In this document: piece by piece, positions 24,980 to 33,611 of the stretch
Layout of the letters: each line of letters begins with the position of its first letter
Position numbering within the stretch: position 1 is the stretch's first letter
Notes under the pieces: model-generated
Database searches by the model: none
What the model was told of the DNA's origin: nothing
Seen by the model: the letters and a program-made list of their open reading frames with translations, nothing else
Program-made: the position numbers and the translations under genes
Assembly: GCF_010727475.1 (NCBI RefSeq)
Contig: NZ_AP022567.1
Span: 2,728,001-2,792,000, forward strand
Length of the DNA: 64,000 nucleotides
Source of the DNA: Mycolicibacterium mageritense
Lineage (GTDB): Bacteria > Actinomycetota > Actinomycetes > Mycobacteriales > Mycobacteriaceae
Direction: 5' to 3'

Positions 24980-25633
24980 CTAATCGCGCGGCTTGATGAA
25001 TCGCGTGGTCCACTGCGCCGCGAGCTTCACCAGGCCCGATTGCGGATAGCGCACGTGCGCGTCGAAATCCCGGCCGAGGGAGCAGACCGGGTCGTTGGTG
25101 TTGCACAGGTCCGCGGTGCGCGAGCCGAAGACGGGGCTCATGCGGGTCAGGGGCTGGCCGATGCGGGCCGACGGGTTGCCGAACACCACGACCGACGCGA
25201 TCCGCGGGACGACCGAGGCCGGTAACGGCGCCGTGTAGCCGAGGCCCGCGATCGGCGATGTGGCGACGACGTCCACGACCGCGGCGCCCTGCGAATAGCC
25301 GCCGAGCACGATCTGGGTCTTGGGGCAGCGCGCCGCGGTGGCCTGGGCGCGCTTGCTCATGTCGGTGGCCCCGGCGGCGGCCTTGATGAAGTCCCACGAC
25401 GCGGGGTACTGCACGGCGTAGCTGCCCACCGTCGCGCCCTTCACCATGGGCTTGAGAGTTTCGACGAACGCCTGGCCGACCGAGCCGATGCCCGCGGGTT
25501 CGTCGGTGCCGCGCGCGAAGATGACCTCGATGTCGGTGCATTTCGGTGCGGCCGCGGCGGGAGGGGCTGTGAGCGCGCCGAGGGCGGTGGCAGCGCAGAC
25601 GGCCGCGACGACCGCTCGCTTGCCGGCAGGCAT
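24980..25633 (-). CDS. cutinase-family secreted esterase (Culp-like)
   Basis: 217 aa. Signal peptide MPAGKRAVVAAVCAATALGALTAPPAAAA; cutinase domain beginning CTDIEVIFARGTDEPAGIG; catalytic Ser in LGGYSQGAAV, Asp in NDPVCS, and His in DAHVRYP; Cys pairs match the two disulphides of the family. Mycobacterial Culps are extracellular lipid esterases. ATG 25633 has GGAGAG upstream. Confidence 0.93.
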   Translation of the reverse strand: MPAGKRAVVAAVCAATALGALTAPPAAAAPKCTDIEVIFARGTDEPAGIGSVGQAFVETLKPMVKGATVGSYAVQYPASWDFIKAAAGATDMSKRAQATAARCPKTQIVLGGYSQGAAVVDVVATSPIAGLGYTAPLPASVVPRIASVVVFGNPSARIGQPLTRMSPVFGSRTADLCNTNDPVCSLGRDFDAHVRYPQSGLVKLAAQWTTRFIKPRD

Positions 25634-25707
25634 GACTCTCCTCGACGTGGCTAATTCCCAATAGCCACTTTTACCACTGTTTTAACAGCGGCGTCGAATA
25701 CGGCGGG

Positions 25708-26400
25708 CTACGCCTCGTCGGCGATGACCTCGCGGAGAAAGTCGCGACCATGGATTGCGGCGAGCAGTGAACTCTCCGATGACCGGTTCGCGACGAACAG
25801 GATCTCGTCGCCTGCCTCGAGGACGTCGTCAGGCTGCGGCCGGATCACGGTATGGCCGCGGACCACGGTGACCAGGGCCGTGTCCGCAGGCAGGTTCAGC
25901 CGGTCGACGCGCTGGCCGACGACGGGGTTGTCTTGCGGGAGCGTGAGTTTGGTCAGCTCGGCCCGACCCTCGCGCAGGCCCATGAGTCGCACCAGGTGTC
26001 CCACGTCGATGGCGCCCTCGACACCGGCCACCAGTGCGCCCGGAGTCGACACCGCGACGTCGATGCCCCAGGACTGACCGAACAGCCACTGGTTGCGGAT
26101 GTCGTTGATGCGGGCAACCACGCGGGGCACGCCGAATTCCGACTTGGCCAGCAAGCCCACCACGAGGTTGGCCTTGTCGTCGCCCGTCGCGGCGATCAGC
26201 ACATCGCAGGTCTGCACGCCGGCTTCCTCCAGCGCGACCAACTCGCACGCGTCGGCGAGCAGCCAGTCCGCGGCCGCGACGGTGTGCGGTTCGAACCGGC
26301 GGCGTTCGCGCTCGATGAGCAGAATCTTGTGGCCGTAGTCGAGGAGCTCCCGCGCGACAGAGCGGCCGACGTTGCCTGCGCCGGCGATCCCGATCCGCAT
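25708..26400 (-). CDS. TrkA-type NAD-binding K+ transport regulator
   Basis: 230 aa from ATG 26400, placing the Rossmann motif MRIGIAGAGNVGRSVAREL at the start as in TrkA/CeoC proteins; an ATG at 26433 would add 11 residues. The TrkA-N domain is followed by a TrkA-C domain (VVGQRVDRLNLPADTALVTVVRGHTVIRP). It gates K+ or H+-coupled transport in response to nucleotides. It is divergent from a CPA1 antiporter gene only 80 nt away, its presumed partner. Confidence 0.88.
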   Translation of the reverse strand: MRIGIAGAGNVGRSVARELLDYGHKILLIERERRRFEPHTVAAADWLLADACELVALEEAGVQTCDVLIAATGDDKANLVVGLLAKSEFGVPRVVARINDIRNQWLFGQSWGIDVAVSTPGALVAGVEGAIDVGHLVRLMGLREGRAELTKLTLPQDNPVVGQRVDRLNLPADTALVTVVRGHTVIRPQPDDVLEAGDEILFVANRSSESSLLAAIHGRDFLREVIADEA

Positions 26401-26479
26401 CTTTCGCTCGGTCACTTCGACATTTTCGCTCATCTACAGCCGACGCCGGACCGTGTCGTCCTGATTTACTGACTGCACA

Positions 26480-27976
26480 ATGACCCTGAACCAGCTGTAC
26501 CTGGCCCTGTTGGTCGGTGGCCTCGTGCTGCTGGCCAGCATCGTCGGCACGCGGGTGGCGAGCCGCGTCGGCTTCCCGAGCCTGTTGTTCTTCCTGCTCG
26601 TCGGGGTGGTGCTGGGCGAGGACGGGATCGGGCTCAACTTCGACAACGTCGAACTGGCCCGCAACGTGTGTACGGCGGCGCTGGCCGTCATCCTCGTCGA
26701 AGGTGGTCTCACCACCCGCTTCTCCGACATCCGCAAGGTGCTGGCGCCTGCGGGTTCGATGGCAACGGTCGGCGTGGTGGTCAGCACCGCGGTCACCGCG
26801 GTGGGTGCGCACCTGCTCCTCCAGATGGATTGGCAGCTCGCGCTGTTGCTCGGGGCGATCGTGTCGTCCACCGATGCGGCGGCGGTGTTCTCGGTGCTGC
26901 GCGTACTGCCGCTGCCAAAGCGCTTGGCCGGGCTGCTTGAGGCTGAGTCCGGATTCAACGACGCGCCCGCCGTGATCCTGGTCCTGACGTTCAGCGTGGT
27001 GCCGTTCGTGTTCGAACCCGAGGGTGCGGTCACGGATCTGCTCTACGAGTTGCTCGCCGGTGCGGTGCTCGGCCTCGGGATCGGTTTTGCCGGCGCAGTT
27101 GCGCTGCGCCGCATCGCGTTACCCGCATCCGGGCTGTACCCGATCGCGACATTCGGGCTCGGCATGGTCGCATTCGCGGCCTCCGGCAGTGCGCACGCGA
27201 GCGGTTTCATCGCGGCATACCTATCGGCGGTGGTCCTGGCCAATTCCGGGCTGCCGCACCGGTCGACGACGCGGTCGTTCGCGGAGGGGCTCGGCTGGCT
27301 CGCGCAGATCGGACTGTTCGTGTTGCTCGGGTTGCTGGTGGATCCCAGCGAGCTGACCGCAGACGTGGTCCCGGCGATCGTGGTGGGACTCGTGCTGCTG
27401 TTGGTAGCGCGGCCGGCTTCGGTGCTCGTGTCGCTCATCGGGTTTGGCATCTCGTTTCGCGAACAGCTTTTTCTGTCCTGGGCGGGGCTGCGCGGCGCGG
27501 TTCCGATCGTGCTCGCGACGTTTCCGATCGTCGCGGGCGTGTCGGGCAGTACGCGGCTGCTCAACATCGTGTTCGTGCTCGTGGTGATCTTCACCCTGGT
27601 GCAGGCACCGAGCCTGCGGTTCGTCGCACACGCACTGGGTTTGGTCAACCGGGAATCGACGCGCGAGATCCAGGTCGAGGCAGCGCCGCTCGACGTGCTC
27701 GACGCCGAACTGCTGACCATGAAGGTGCGACCCATGTCGCGCCTGCACAACGTGACGATCCTCGAGCTGCGGCTGCCCGACCCCGCGGTGATCACCCTGA
27801 TCATCCGCAACGGCCATACGTTCGTGCCGCTGCCCGACACCCGGCTCGCCATCGGTGACGAGCTGCTGATCGTCACCACGACGAAGATGCGGGCCGCGGC
27901 CGAAGCGCGGCTGCGCGCGGTGAGCCGGCGCGGCAAGCTCGCCTACTGGTTCGACGAATACGGCGATCCGGACTGA
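26480..27976 (+). CDS. CPA1 cation/proton antiporter with C-terminal TrkA-C domain
   Basis: 498 aa. About twelve hydrophobic helices; GAIVSSTDAAAVFSVLR is the core CPA1 transport motif and SWAGLRGAVPIVLATFPI the second conserved one. Residues 400-490 form a cytosolic TrkA-C domain (MSRLHNVTILELRLPDPAVITL). This is the NhaP2/CvrA layout, exchanging K+ (or Na+) for H+ across the membrane. It is paired divergently with a TrkA regulator. Confidence 0.92.
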   Translation: MTLNQLYLALLVGGLVLLASIVGTRVASRVGFPSLLFFLLVGVVLGEDGIGLNFDNVELARNVCTAALAVILVEGGLTTRFSDIRKVLAPAGSMATVGVVVSTAVTAVGAHLLLQMDWQLALLLGAIVSSTDAAAVFSVLRVLPLPKRLAGLLEAESGFNDAPAVILVLTFSVVPFVFEPEGAVTDLLYELLAGAVLGLGIGFAGAVALRRIALPASGLYPIATFGLGMVAFAASGSAHASGFIAAYLSAVVLANSGLPHRSTTRSFAEGLGWLAQIGLFVLLGLLVDPSELTADVVPAIVVGLVLLLVARPASVLVSLIGFGISFREQLFLSWAGLRGAVPIVLATFPIVAGVSGSTRLLNIVFVLVVIFTLVQAPSLRFVAHALGLVNRESTREIQVEAAPLDVLDAELLTMKVRPMSRLHNVTILELRLPDPAVITLIIRNGHTFVPLPDTRLAIGDELLIVTTTKMRAAAEARLRAVSRRGKLAYWFDEYGDPD

Positions 27977-27993
27977 GCGGAGGAAGGCGTGAG

Positions 27994-28794
27994 ATGAGCT
28001 TCGAGAACTATCGGCAGTTGACGTTGAGCCGCCGGGCCAACGGCGTACTGCTGATCACGATCGACCGGCCGGAGAAATACAACGCGGCCGACGAGCAGAT
28101 GCACGCCGAGCTCGCGAACATCTGGAAGGACGTGTCAGCGGACCGGGACACCCGCGTCGCCGTCATCACCGGTGCGGGCAAGGCCTTCAGCGCCGGGGGC
28201 GACCTCGCGATGGTCGAGCGGATGGCGGGCGACTACCACCGGGTGTCGCACATGCTCAGTGAGATGAGCGACCTGGTCTACAACATGATCAACTGCGAGA
28301 AGCCCATCGTGTCGGCGATCAACGGGGTCGCGGTCGGTGCCGGCGCGGTGGCCGCGCTGATGGCCGACATCGCCGTGATGGCCGAGGATGCCCGGATCGG
28401 CGACGGTCACGTCAAACTCGGGGTCGCCGCCGGGGACCACGCCGCGATCATCTGGCCGCTGCTGGCAGGCATGGCGAAGGCGCGGTACTACCTGATGACC
28501 GGAGACATGGTGACCGGGACCGAGGCCGAGCGGATCGGGCTTGTCGCCAAAGCGCTTCCCCGCGAGCAGGTTCTGGATGAGGCGCTGCGCATCGCCGATG
28601 GCCTCGCGACCGGCGCGCAACAGGCGATCCGACTGACCAAACGCGCGCTCAACAACTGGGTCCGCGGCGCGGGCCCGATCTTCGACCAGTCCGCAGCCTA
28701 CGAGATGCTGACGTTCCTGGGCCCGGACGTCGTCGAGGGCTACACCGCGCTGCGGGAGAAGCGTCCGCCACGATTCCCGTCCGCCCAGTCCTGA
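27994..28794 (+). CDS. enoyl-CoA hydratase/isomerase-family (crotonase) protein lacking both catalytic Glu
   Basis: 266 aa crotonase fold: AFSAGGDLAMVERM (CoA oxyanion hole), INGVAVGAGAVAALMADIAVMAE, and MTGDMVTGTEAERIGLVAKALP. When aligned by eye on rat hydratase, the positions of catalytic Glu144 (GGCEL) and Glu164 (GQPE) are Val (GAVA) and His (DGHVK). Classical hydration is therefore unlikely; isomerase, hydrolase or decarboxylase chemistry, or a binding role, is possible. ATG 27994 follows GGAGGA. It may be read through from the antiporter gene, 17 nt upstream. Confidence 0.85.
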   Translation: MSFENYRQLTLSRRANGVLLITIDRPEKYNAADEQMHAELANIWKDVSADRDTRVAVITGAGKAFSAGGDLAMVERMAGDYHRVSHMLSEMSDLVYNMINCEKPIVSAINGVAVGAGAVAALMADIAVMAEDARIGDGHVKLGVAAGDHAAIIWPLLAGMAKARYYLMTGDMVTGTEAERIGLVAKALPREQVLDEALRIADGLATGAQQAIRLTKRALNNWVRGAGPIFDQSAAYEMLTFLGPDVVEGYTALREKRPPRFPSAQS

Positions 28795-28824
28795 CCGCCG
28801 ATCGAGCTGACAGCACCGATCACG

Positions 28825-31038
28825 TCACGAGCCGACGTCGACCAGACCGGAGAGCGCAGGCGGCAGCGGATCGACGTGCAGCACACCGAGGCGCTGCGTG
28901 GCGCGGGTGAGGGCCACGTAGAGTTCGGCCGCGCCGCGCGGGCCGTCGGCCAGGATCCGTTCGGGTTCGACCACGAGCACCGCGTCGAATTCGAGCCCCT
29001 TGGTCTCCGAAGGCGGCACCGTGCCCGGCACGCCCGGCGGCCCGATCACCACACTGGTGCCGTCGCGGGCCGCCTCGTCACGCTCGAATTCTGCGATGGC
29101 ACCGGCAATCTCGTCAGCGGACACGTGCCGGGACCACGGCTGCACGCCGGACGCGCGGACCGACTCGGGCGGTTGCACCGACGGCGCGAACTCGGCGAGC
29201 AAGGCCGCGGCGACGGCCATGATCTCCGCGGGAGTGCGGTAGTTCACCGAAAGGGTCCGGTAGAGCCAGCGGCCACCCCTGTTCGTGCTCCTCGCGTCCG
29301 CGGGCACATACGGCGCCAGCACCGTGTCCCATGACGTCGCGCCGGCCGACGAACGCCGTTGGGCCAGATCTCCGACGACCGTGAAGGACCGGCGCGGGCA
29401 CCGGCGCATCAGCACCCGCCACGCCATTTCGGACAGTTCCTGCGCCTCGTCGACCACGACATGGCCGTAGGTCCACTCGCGGTCCGCGGCAGCCCGCTCA
29501 CTCAGTTCGCGATTGTCGCGCTCCTCGAACCGTTCGGCGAGTTCTTCGGCGTCGAGCAGGTCGCGGGCCAGCAGCCGGTCCTCGTCGTCCATCAGGTCTT
29601 CGCGAGCGATCATCAGGTCGAGCACGCCCGCCGCGTACGCGGCTTCCTCGCGGCGTTCCCGCTCGGCGGCTTCGTCGGCCGCCTTGTCCCGGCCCAGCAG
29701 GTCGACCAGCTCGTCGAGCAGCGGCACATCCGCGACGGTCCAGGCGGCGCCGTCGGCCCGCCACAACGTCTCGTCGACGCCGGCCGCACGCAACCGCTCC
29801 GGTGACGAATACAGCGGGGCCAGAAGCGTTTCCGGCGTCAGGACGGGCCAGAGTTCGTCGAGGGCGGCGGTGAACGCCTCGTTCTCGTCGAGCTCGCTGA
29901 CCAGGCTTGCCCGCAGCTCTTCCCACGCCGCGCGGTCTTCCCGGGTCAGCCAGCCTTTGCCGATCCGGGCGACGGCCCGTTCGGTGAGCACGTAGGTGAC
30001 GATGTCGCGGAACACCGCGCGGGCTTCGTTGTGGGGCAGCTTGCTGTCGCGCGCCTCCTGACGGGCCCATTCGGCGGTCTCGGCGTCGATGCGCACCGTG
30101 ACGTCGGCCAGGTCGATCAGCAGCGGCTCGGCCGGCACCTGCTGGCGGTCGGCGATCGCTGCCGCGAGCACGTCGAGCATCCGCAGCGAACCCTTGACCC
30201 GGGTCGCCTCCGGGGTGTCCTCGGCAGTGACATGCAGGCCCGGATACAGATCGCCGACGGTCATGAACACGGCGTCGGTCTCGCCGAGTGACGGCAGCAC
30301 CCGCCCGATGTAGTCCAGGAACGCGGGGTTGGGGCCGACCACCAGCACACCGTGGCGCTGCATGCGCTCGCGGTGCGTGTAGAGCAGATATGCCACGCGA
30401 TGCAGTGCCACCACGGTCTTGCCGGTGCCCGGCCCACCCTCGATCACCACCACACCCATGTGGTCGAGCCGGATGATCTCGTCCTGCTCGGCCTGGATGG
30501 TGGCGACGATGTCGCGCATGCCCGCGCCACGCGGTGCGTTGACCGCCGCGAGCAGGGCCGCGTCACCGCGGTCACCGGCGGTTGGGCGCCCGAGGATCTC
30601 GTCGGTGAATCCGGTCAGCCGGCGGCCCAGCGTGTGGAACTGGCGCCTGCGCCGCATGTTCTCCGGGCTGGCCGCCGTTGCGACGTAGAAGGCCCGCGCG
30701 AGCGGCGCCCGCCAATCCAGCAGAAGGGGCTCGTAGTCGTTGTCCCGGTCGAGGATCCCGATCCGGCCGATGTAGAGGCGTTCATCCTCGATGGTGTCCA
30801 GCCGGCCGAAACACAATCCGTTGTCCGACACGTCGAGCCGGTGGATCTCCTTGGCAAGGGCGCGCACCGCGGCATCCCGCTCCACCAGCGTCCCACCGTT
30901 CTGGGGATCGACCGGGTCACCCAGGGTCGCCCGGTAGCGGTCCTTGGCGCGCGAACGCTCGGCATCGAGCCGGGTGTACAAGCCCGCCACATAGGCGCGC
31001 TCGGCACGCAGCTCATCCTCGTAATCGTGGTCTGTCAC
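28825..31038 (-). CDS. helR: HelR/HelD-type RNA polymerase-clearing helicase-like protein
   Basis: 737 aa from GTG 31038 (GGGAG upstream), matching HelD length in mycobacteria. An N-terminal acidic coiled coil (DHDYEDELRAERAYVAGLYTRLDAERSRAKDRYRATLG) enters the secondary channel; RRRRQFHTLGRRLTGF is a HelD landmark; Walker A GGPGTGKT has Lys207; Walker B is HVVVDEAQELS; motif VI is ELYVALTRATQRLGVLHV. This class removes nucleic acid, or in HelR rifampicin, from RNA polymerase. A rifamycin-associated element 56 nt upstream favours HelR. Confidence 0.85.
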   Translation of the reverse strand: MTDHDYEDELRAERAYVAGLYTRLDAERSRAKDRYRATLGDPVDPQNGGTLVERDAAVRALAKEIHRLDVSDNGLCFGRLDTIEDERLYIGRIGILDRDNDYEPLLLDWRAPLARAFYVATAASPENMRRRRQFHTLGRRLTGFTDEILGRPTAGDRGDAALLAAVNAPRGAGMRDIVATIQAEQDEIIRLDHMGVVVIEGGPGTGKTVVALHRVAYLLYTHRERMQRHGVLVVGPNPAFLDYIGRVLPSLGETDAVFMTVGDLYPGLHVTAEDTPEATRVKGSLRMLDVLAAAIADRQQVPAEPLLIDLADVTVRIDAETAEWARQEARDSKLPHNEARAVFRDIVTYVLTERAVARIGKGWLTREDRAAWEELRASLVSELDENEAFTAALDELWPVLTPETLLAPLYSSPERLRAAGVDETLWRADGAAWTVADVPLLDELVDLLGRDKAADEAAERERREEAAYAAGVLDLMIAREDLMDDEDRLLARDLLDAEELAERFEERDNRELSERAAADREWTYGHVVVDEAQELSEMAWRVLMRRCPRRSFTVVGDLAQRRSSAGATSWDTVLAPYVPADARSTNRGGRWLYRTLSVNYRTPAEIMAVAAALLAEFAPSVQPPESVRASGVQPWSRHVSADEIAGAIAEFERDEAARDGTSVVIGPPGVPGTVPPSETKGLEFDAVLVVEPERILADGPRGAAELYVALTRATQRLGVLHVDPLPPALSGLVDVGS

Positions 31039-31093
31039 ACATCTCCCAAGTCCGCGAATCCCGCCTTCGGCCTGCCATTTTGGGGCACAACCG

Positions 31094-31112
31094 GGGCCTT
31101 GCCGCAAGTCCG
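31094..31112 (-). promoter_or_regulatory. rifamycin-associated element (RAE) upstream of helR
   Basis: Read on the minus strand, CGGACTTGCGGCAAGGCCC matches the published RAE, as I recall it (GGGGCTTGCGGCAAGGCCC), at 17 of 19 positions, including the whole CTTGCGGCAAG core. It lies 55 nt upstream of the helR GTG, where RAEs drive rifamycin-inducible genes. Confidence 0.8.
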
Positions 31113-31163
31113 GGGGTGCGCGATATGGTGGAAGGGGCAGGGCCGAACCGGTGCAGACCCAAT

Positions 31164-32348
31164 CTACGCCTCGTAGGAGACCCTGACCGTCCCGCGGACT
31201 TTGTACACGAGTTCGCCGTCGACCGAGATCGTGAACGGTTCCGTGAACTGTTCGTCCACGTCGCCGGGAGCCCACGGCGGCCCCTGCCGGGCCAAACCGA
31301 TCGTGATCTCGTCGCCGGCGTGCTCCATGCAGCCGTCCGCACTCCAGCTGTCCTTCCAGGACTGCCCGTCGTGCGGTGGCCCGTGACCGACGATGCAGTC
31401 GAACACCATGATCTCGAATGCGTCGGTGTCGTCGTCGTAACCACCCACACCGATCCGAATGTCGTTCGGCGCGTTGATGAATCCTGCGGCGACGTCGATG
31501 GGGTACGTCGCGCCGCTGCCCATACCGGTCTTGTTGTCCTGACTGCCGTACCGGATCGGCTCCAGATCTGCCACGCCGAAGTAGAAGAAGCAGTCACAGT
31601 CGCCGTCGAGTGGCCCGTCACTGTCCTCGATCATCTGGATCTCGTCGAAATGCACGTTCACGCGCCGTTTCAACGTCGTGAAACTGCCGGTCTTCACCTG
31701 CTCGTGGTTGCCCACCTGGGCGCGCACGACGTAGTGGTACTTGGTGTTCGGCGTCAGGCCGGCCAACGGCGGCGCGTAGTGGTCGGTGGGGACGACGGTC
31801 CCCGCGAACGCCGTAACCGCGTTGGGGTCGCTCCACTTGCCGCTGCTGTCAGGCGGTGTCGTGCTCGCCTCGACCGTGATCACTGCCGTCTTGTTCATCG
31901 CGATCGTGAACTGGGCCCAGCCTCCGTGTGGTTGCACGTCGACGCTCTTGATGCACCGCTGAGCGCAACTCATTTCGACGTGGGGTTTGTCGGTCGTGAT
32001 GACGAGTGGGGCGCCCAGGTCGCCGAAGACGTTCTTGAGTTGCGCCGTGTAGGTCTTGTCATAGGCGACCTCCAGCGGGACGGTTCCTTCACCCGTGCCG
32101 GAACCCACCGTCTGCGTGAGCACCTGTGTGCCGCTCTCGGTCACGGTGAGCGTCGCCAGCTGGAACGGATCCAGGCGCCACGTGAGGTCGATGGTCTTCT
32201 TGACGAAGTGCGGGTAGGCGATGAGGACCGGGTTCTCGCTCGCGGTGACTTCGGGCGCCGCGGCCTGTGCGACCGGCAGTCCCGGCGTGGGCAGCCACAC
32301 CGCAAGGACCACCGCCGCGAGGGCGGCCGCCCCGCGACGTATTCGCAT
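31164..32348 (-). CDS. secreted hypothetical protein with fibronectin III-like regions
   Basis: 394 aa. Sec leader MRIRRGAAALAAVVLAVWL ending near AQAA. Two beta-rich modules follow; TPNTKYHYVVRAQVGNHEQVKTGSF is a classic fibronectin III strand pair. A C-terminal module has clustered acidic residues (GGYDDDTDAFEIMVFDC) and paired Cys (DCDCFFYFG; SADGCMEHAGD), possibly calcium-binding. No catalytic motif seen. It lies directly downstream of nothing on its strand; its stop is 126 nt before the helR start, so read-through into helR is conceivable. Confidence 0.7.
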   Translation of the reverse strand: MRIRRGAAALAAVVLAVWLPTPGLPVAQAAAPEVTASENPVLIAYPHFVKKTIDLTWRLDPFQLATLTVTESGTQVLTQTVGSGTGEGTVPLEVAYDKTYTAQLKNVFGDLGAPLVITTDKPHVEMSCAQRCIKSVDVQPHGGWAQFTIAMNKTAVITVEASTTPPDSSGKWSDPNAVTAFAGTVVPTDHYAPPLAGLTPNTKYHYVVRAQVGNHEQVKTGSFTTLKRRVNVHFDEIQMIEDSDGPLDGDCDCFFYFGVADLEPIRYGSQDNKTGMGSGATYPIDVAAGFINAPNDIRIGVGGYDDDTDAFEIMVFDCIVGHGPPHDGQSWKDSWSADGCMEHAGDEITIGLARQGPPWAPGDVDEQFTEPFTISVDGELVYKVRGTVRVSYEA

Positions 32349-32496
32349 CGTGAACCCGGTTGAAGCACACTGTTTTTCAGACTTCCCCGCTCGATTCGGT
32401 ACCACCGCAGCCCCCTGGATCTCCGCGCGCCTACGCGCTGTTTCTCGTGCAGCGATATCGTGGGCCGGCCTGTGCGCGGGTGTATGGGGTAATGGA

Positions 32497-33093
32497 CTAC
32501 TCCACTTTGGGCTGGGCGTCTCTCGAGGCGTCGGCGCGAGTCCGGAGCCGTTGGTCGAGCAGCGCGAGGGTGCGCTGCGACCACCGAACGTTCTCTTCTT
32601 CGAACGCAATTCCGCGCAGCAGCGTGAGGTAGGGACCGACCCGGTCGCCGTGTGCGAGATAGTCGTCCTCGGTCTGCCCGTCGAGCAGCCGGGTTCGCAT
32701 GCGTTCGTAGCGCGCGAGTTTGGTGGTGGACCACTCGAGTTGTTCGGCGACCAGGTCACGGACGGCCTCGGCGTTGCCGCCGTCGACCGCGTTGACCTTG
32801 ATGAGCAACTCGTCGCGGATGGTCAGGGGCTTGGGCGGGCGCGCGGTGAACGCGTGGATGGCCTCCCGCCCGGCGTCGGTCAGGGAGAACATGCGCTTGT
32901 TGGGCCTGCGCTCCTGCTGTACGACGCGTGCGGCGATCAGGCCGTCGGCGGCCAGCCGGTCGAGTTCGCGGTAGAGCTGCTGCGGGGTCGCGGTCCAGAA
33001 GTTGGCGACCGACGCGTCGAAGCGTTTGGCCAGGTCGTAGCCTGAGGACTCACCGTCCAGCAGGGCGGCCAACACCGCGTCTCGAAGCGCCAC
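32497..33093 (-). CDS. PadR-family transcriptional regulator
   Basis: 198 aa from GTG 33093. Winged helix: LRDAVLAALLDGESSGYDLAKRF, then ATPQQLYRELDRLAADGLI and KRMFSLTDAGREAI; the C-terminal helical arm (YERMRTRLLDGQTEDDYLA ... LLRGIAFEEENVRWSQRTL) is the dimerisation domain of PadR subfamily 2. The in-frame sequence upstream of 33093 is unlikely to be translated because it runs through repeated operator-like sites. It is divergent from the SnoaL/LLM pair that it probably represses. Confidence 0.88.
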   Translation of the reverse strand: MALRDAVLAALLDGESSGYDLAKRFDASVANFWTATPQQLYRELDRLAADGLIAARVVQQERRPNKRMFSLTDAGREAIHAFTARPPKPLTIRDELLIKVNAVDGGNAEAVRDLVAEQLEWSTTKLARYERMRTRLLDGQTEDDYLAHGDRVGPYLTLLRGIAFEEENVRWSQRTLALLDQRLRTRADASRDAQPKVE

Positions 33094-33121
33094 GGCGGCA
33101 GCGTACAACCGTTCTGGATAG

Positions 33122-33201
33122 TCAACAAAGTGATTAATCCCATCTGGACATGGCGGGCAAGGCCGCATAGCCTCATCCACACCTATTCAACAAAGTGACT
33201 A
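33122..33201. promoter_or_regulatory. PadR operator repeats
   Basis: TCAACAAAGTGATTA (33122-33136) and TCAACAAAGTGACTA (33187-33201) are 15-bp direct repeats with one mismatch, 65 bp apart. With flanks, each is an imperfect palindrome TAxTCA-N6-TGAxTA. One is near the PadR start and the other abuts the SnoaL ribosome-binding site. Confidence 0.65.
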
Positions 33202-33213
33202 AGTGAGGTGCCG

Positions 33214-33609
33214 ATGCATCCCTTCCGGCAGGCCGTCGAGGCCCGCGACGAGGACGCGATGGCTGCGCTCCTGGCCGACGACGTCGTGTTCACCAGCCCC
33301 GTGGCGTTCAAGCCCTATCCGGGTAAGTCCATCACCGCGGCCATCCTGCGCGGCGTGCTGCGCGTCTTCGAAGACTTCCACTACATCCGTGAGATCGCCG
33401 ACGCCAACGGCCACGACCACGCCCTGGTCTTCGAGGCCACGGTGTCGGGCAAGCGGATCACCGGGTGCGACTTCATCCACACCAACGACGACGGACTGAT
33501 TGACGACTTCATGGTGATGGTGCGCCCGTTGTCGGGCGCGCAGGCACTCTCCGAGGCCATGGGTGCCCAGTTCGAGCGGATCCAGCAGGAAGCATTGGCG
33601 GGGCAGTGA
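33214..33609 (+). CDS. SnoaL/NTF2-like domain protein
   Basis: 131 aa. Helix-then-sheet NTF2 pattern: FRQAVEARDEDAMAALLADDVVFTSPVAFKPYPGK at the start, HDHALVFEATVSGKRITGCDFIH and DGLIDDFMVMVRPLSGA later. The cone-shaped fold binds small hydrophobic ligands and serves as cyclase, hydrolase or binding protein. ATG 33214 follows GAGG. It overlaps or nearly touches the LLM gene and shares its promoter. Confidence 0.82.
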   Translation: MHPFRQAVEARDEDAMAALLADDVVFTSPVAFKPYPGKSITAAILRGVLRVFEDFHYIREIADANGHDHALVFEATVSGKRITGCDFIHTNDDGLIDDFMVMVRPLSGAQALSEAMGAQFERIQQEALAGQ

Positions 33610-33611
33610 CC

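Noticed and set aside
32477..32502. GGACTACTCC resembling half of the GAGTAG/CTACTC palindrome
   Set aside because: It overlaps the PadR stop codon and lacks the second arm.
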